Source: Colwellia_A sp047621305 (GTDB lineage Bacteria; Pseudomonadota; Gammaproteobacteria; Enterobacterales; Alteromonadaceae). Taken from it: a stretch of DNA of 8,710 nt. The number at the start of each line of letters is the position of its first letter. Positions within the stretch are counted from its first letter, which is position 1. Both the position numbers and the translations under genes were made by a program. The stretch spans positions 1 through 8,710 of the forward strand of contig JBLHNB010000165.1 of the NCBI GenBank assembly GCA_047621305.1. The letters run 5' to 3'. This document shows, piece after piece, positions 7,273 through 8,710 of this stretch. The notes under the pieces were generated by a model. It did not search any database, was not told the DNA's origin, and saw only the letters and a list, made by a program, of their open reading frames with translations.

Positions 7273-7341
7273 AACCGCCCTGTGCGGAGCCGCATGCAGG
7301 CTGTTGTGGGGCTGGAGGTTAGAGTTCTTCGGCTACCCGAT
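7273..7341 (+). ncRNA. Group II intron domains V-VI and 3' end, degenerate
   Basis: After the RT stop codon, a domain V-like hairpin spans about 7274-7307. CCTG (7279-7282) pairs with CAGG (7297-7300), TGCG with CGCA around a 4-nt GAGC loop, and a 2-nt bulge TG (7295-7296) lies on the 3' side. In the lower stem, C7278 faces C7301 and C7275 faces T7304, so the catalytic-triad region is mispaired. Domain VI (about 7308-7341) follows as a G/U-rich stem. It ends in GGCTACCCGAT, with a candidate branch-point A six bases before the 3' boundary at 7341. With the 5' part gone and domain V damaged, splicing is not expected. Family consensus was recalled, not computed. Confidence 0.65.
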
Positions 7342-7361
7342 CATACAATTTTATAAGGGTA

Positions 7362-7763
7362 CTACCGCCCTTTCTCGTATTTAGGCAACTTATCTTGTAA
7401 CTTACACCAATTTGCTTTGTAATCAGTATAAATATGAGCATCAATTACAACAGGTATGTCACAATCAAAAGTTGCAATTGCTAATTCAATTTCATTTAAA
7501 GATGCACCATTTACGCGAAAACCTAAACTAGAACCACACTCAGAACAAAATGTGCGAATAGTACCATTTGGTGCGATAAACTCTTTTAAGCTATCTCTAC
7601 CTGAAATCCAGTTTAACCCCACCACACCTACTAATGTTCCATATGCGGCACCATGAAACTTACGGCACATTGTGCAATGACAATTAGCAGCTTGCTCACT
7701 AAAGCGATTAACAACAAAAGTAACCGCACCACACAAACAACTACCTTTATAAACATCACTCAT
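7362..7763 (-). CDS. GFA/CENP-V-domain zinc protein
   Basis: The 133-residue protein is a full-length single-domain member of the GFA family, named for glutathione-dependent formaldehyde-activating enzyme. Zinc ligands are in place: C9 and C11 (GSCLCG), C28, C30 and C33 (CHCTMC), and C73 and C76 (CSEC). The C-terminus (HIYTDYKANWCKLQDKLPKYE, split here by residues 110-130) is also typical. Most family members are not proven formaldehyde enzymes, so only the fold and zinc site are certain; binding or chemistry on glutathione adducts is possible. The ATG at 7763 is 24 nt after a GTTATGC core (7788-7782), the usual distance for an integron cassette gene. It has no strong ribosome site. Its 3' end comes within 21 nt of the oppositely oriented group II intron remnant. 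Confidence 0.88.
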   Translation of the reverse strand: MSDVYKGSCLCGAVTFVVNRFSEQAANCHCTMCRKFHGAAYGTLVGVVGLNWISGRDSLKEFIAPNGTIRTFCSECGSSLGFRVNGASLNEIELAIATFDCDIPVVIDAHIYTDYKANWCKLQDKLPKYEKGR

Positions 7764-7781
7764 ATGAAATTACCACTGGTT

Positions 7782-7806
7782 GCATAACGAGGCTGTAGAA
7801 TTACTC
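7782..7806 (-). other. attC-like core and repeat copy 1 before the GFA gene
   Basis: On the minus strand the sequence reads ATTCTACAGCCTC then GTTATGC, with G at 7788. GTTATGC is the core used by Vibrio cassette repeats. The adjacent 19 bp (7784-7802) recur identically at 8611-8629, with extended identity of 22 of 23. The GFA start codon follows after 24 nt. The left partner of this site is not clear; a TGGCAAC at 7921-7915 is a possible but unproven one. It could instead be a decayed mobile-element end. Confidence 0.4.
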
Positions 7807-7930
7807 GTTTTTATTATAATTATTTAATCAAAATACTCTAACGGTATTATTTTCTTTTAACAATCAAAAACGTTTTGCATGACACTCTCTCTAAACTATT
7901 TGTTGCTCCTTGGCGTTGCCATAACTCATC

Positions 7931-7957
7931 CTAAATAACATAGTTTGGTTATTTTAG
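7931..7957. other. Hairpin in the gene-poor region
   Basis: CTAAATAAC (7931-7939) pairs with GTTATTTTAG (7948-7957) with one bulged base around an 8-nt loop. There is no T tract on either side, so it is not a standard terminator. Its AAC/GTT inner edges recall attC core ends, but the loop is too small for a whole site. Confidence 0.35.
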
Positions 7958-8068
7958 CTTAGTGTAAAGTTGGTATTGTTCAATATTTCGTGAGTGTCTG
8001 CTTAAATTTTATTTTTTGATAAAGCGCCCGATACGCATTGCATAGGCGTAACACAAACGCCCTATCCG

Positions 8069-8106
8069 AAAGGCGAATAGTATAAGGCTAATGGCAAAGG
8101 CGAATA
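8069..8106. repeat. Short direct repeat AAAGGCGAATA, two copies
   Basis: Identical 11-bp copies occur at 8069-8079 and 8096-8106, separated by 16 bp that holds partly similar sequence (AAGGCTAATGGC). The region has a simple-sequence look. Confidence 0.7.
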
Positions 8107-8145
8107 AATAAGGTAAGGAGAAAAATAAACAACAGATGAAACAGT

Positions 8146-8184
8146 AAAAAATTAACAGGCGAAAAATGGTTTTATTTTTCGCCT
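8146..8184 (-). terminator. Intrinsic terminator hairpin
   Basis: AGGCGAAAAAT (8157-8167) and ATTTTTCGCCT (8174-8184) form a perfect 11-bp stem with a 6-nt loop. On the minus strand, GTTAA and then a T run (8151-8146) follow. It would end transcription coming from the small ORF at 8514-8323, or act as a bidirectional stop. On the plus strand the bases after the stem are not T-rich. Confidence 0.5.
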
Positions 8185-8273
8185 TAACTTCGTACGTCTT
8201 GCGATCAGGTTATTGATAGCAAGCCAGTCACTGAATAACACGCTATTTACCCTATAGAGTAGAGCCCGGGCTT

Positions 8274-8329
8274 GTCCAACACCCGAATAAGGTGTCGGCT
8301 ACGCGACACCTATTCTTATTTGTTATAGC
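8274..8329 (-). other. attC-like recombination site
   Basis: This 56-bp site runs on the minus strand from GCTATAAC (8329-8322) to GTTGGAC (8280-8274). The latter is a perfect match to the GTTRRRY core. Between them AGGTGTCG pairs perfectly with CGACACCT around a 6-nt loop. The pairing continues through an ATTC/GAATA arm with one extrahelical base, as attC sites have. The left core GCTATAAC is the exact inverse of GTTATAGC at 8615-8608, the predicted start of the same cassette, as expected for one integrated cassette. The stop codon of the small ORF lies inside the left core, which is common in cassettes. The extrahelical base could also fit the opposite orientation. It could otherwise serve as a terminator stem. 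Confidence 0.5.
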
Positions 8330-8514
8330 GAATCATCATTTGACTTTTTTTCTTTTTTAAAGCTATTAGGTGAAAGGCCTTCTTTAATTATTTTATCTAA
8401 TTCAGCTCTTTTCTTTGAATCGTCGCCATTCTCATTTTGATCCAATTTTCTTTCTTCGGCTTTCACTAGGTTTTTTAACGAAGGTTGAAACATTGACATT
8501 ATTTCTACACTCAC
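8323..8514 (-). CDS. Small lysine-rich hypothetical protein, possible cassette gene
   Basis: I do not recognise this 63-residue protein. It begins MSVEIMSMFQPSL and is highly charged (many K, E, D and N), with no membrane segment. A helical stretch is likely at about 12-45, where LKNLVKAEERKL and KRAELDKIIKEGL have heptad-like spacing. The tail is KKEKKSNDDSL. The GTG start at 8514 is supported by GGAG seven nt upstream on the minus strand. The upstream ATG at the GGAG itself is in another frame. It lies alone in a 335-bp unit (8614-8280) bounded by matching attC-like cores, with its stop in the core of the trailing site. The good ribosome site and position make it a likely real gene. Confidence 0.6.
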   Translation of the reverse strand: MSVEIMSMFQPSLKNLVKAEERKLDQNENGDDSKKRAELDKIIKEGLSPNSFKKEKKSNDDSL

Positions 8515-8607
8515 AATATATCTCCATGAATTAATTCTTGTTGTAATAATGACTATTGATATAAGGGCAATAATATAAATTACAAATTACTCGAAAATTG
8601 ACCTTTC

Positions 8608-8690
8608 GCTATAACGAGGCTGTAGAATTTCTCTTTTAGAAAAAATAGCCTCAAAAATTATTAAAAATTAAGCCTCAAAACGCGTTGCTA
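8608..8690 (-). other. attC-like site and repeat copy 2
   Basis: On the minus strand the region runs from TAGCAAC (8690-8684) to GTTATAGC (8615-8608), 83 bp. Next to the right core, AGCCTC (8621-8616) can pair with GAGGCT at 8652-8647 or at 8676-8671, and a small TTTCT/AGAAA stem lies inside. The 19 bp at 8611-8629 recur at 7784-7802. The GTTATAGC core is the inverse of the left core of the site at 8274-8329, which supports a cassette boundary here. The left core fits the RYYYAAC consensus poorly, and the preceding cassette is outside the window. Confidence 0.4.
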
Positions 8691-8710
8691 CGTGAAATAT
8701 GAGGCAATAT

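Larger units (their letters stand above)
8009..8209 (-). pseudogene. Possible remnant of a small membrane protein, no start codon
   Basis: A frame stays open for 66 codons between TAA at 8212-8210 and TAA at 8011-8009. The translation begins PDRKTYEVKAKNKTIFRLL, continues as a strongly hydrophobic stretch (about codons 16-47) and ends in RIGRLCYAYAMRIGRFIKK. A basic start, one or two membrane segments and a basic tail make a plausible small membrane protein. There is no ATG, GTG or TTG before the hydrophobic part, so as it stands it cannot be made normally. Codons are influenced by an overlapping AAAGGCGAATA repeat and by the hairpin at 8157-8184, so chance is a real alternative. Confidence 0.25.

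Noticed and set aside
7879..7938. 19-codon hydrophobic ORF (MTLSLNYLLLLGVAITHPK) on the plus strand
   Set aside because: It has no ribosome site, is very short, and overlaps a possible left core of an attC-like site. There is no support beyond an ATG.
8042..8065. Imperfect hairpin ATAGGCGT/ACGCCCTAT as an attC site
   Set aside because: The AAC and GTT cores are not placed at its outer ends, and the 7-nt loop with a single bulge gives no attC layout.

Overview
The window reads as chromosomal DNA of an AT-rich marine gammaproteobacterium, probably an Alteromonadales member such as Colwellia or Thalassotalea. This is inferred from base composition, the style of the TonB receptor, and the accessory genes. 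No marker gene fixes the taxon. The layout is a metabolic and regulatory block (about 140-6965) between mobile debris on the left (1-121) and an accessory zone on the right (about 7060-8710).

Left and centre: the first 121 bases are the last 39 codons of an IS1595-type transposase. Two minus-strand genes follow, probably one transcription unit. First is a 944-residue TonB-dependent outer-membrane receptor (4504-1670). Then, after a 98-bp gap that contains an inverted repeat, comes a putative lipoprotein of the purple acid phosphatase fold with all seven metal ligands (1571-246). The unit ends in a stem-loop terminator at 139-162. A candidate Pho box sits exactly 10 nt before a possible -10 upstream of the receptor. 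This suggests phosphorus scavenging: the phosphatase cleaves organophosphate at the cell surface or in the periplasm, and the receptor imports a related substrate.

Divergent from this, and sharing a 500-bp intergenic region rich in short repeats, is a two-gene plus-strand operon (5005-6965) with a 4-bp ATGA overlap. The first gene is a membrane protein with a GGDEF domain whose active site is ruined (ASDRF) while the RxxD inhibitory site is kept. The second is an AraC-family regulator of the Arabinose_bd/OruR type. The pair looks like a c-di-GMP receptor or membrane sensor coupled to a transcription factor. Three tandem 11-bp repeats and several TGAGC motifs upstream are candidate operators.

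Right: a 3' fragment of a group II intron (last ~65 codons of its reverse transcriptase, then domains V and VI) faces a GFA-family zinc-protein gene on the minus strand. Beyond lies about 560 bp without a normal gene. It holds a terminator hairpin, short repeats and a 66-codon open frame that has no start codon. After that come a small lysine-rich ORF and two attC-like sites. Matching boundary cores (GTTATAGC at the start, GCTATAAC at the end) delimit a 335-bp unit around the small ORF, and a GTTATGC core lies 24 nt before the GFA start. The simplest reading is part of a sedentary chromosomal integron cassette array on the minus strand, damaged by the intron. No integrase is in view, so this is an inference.
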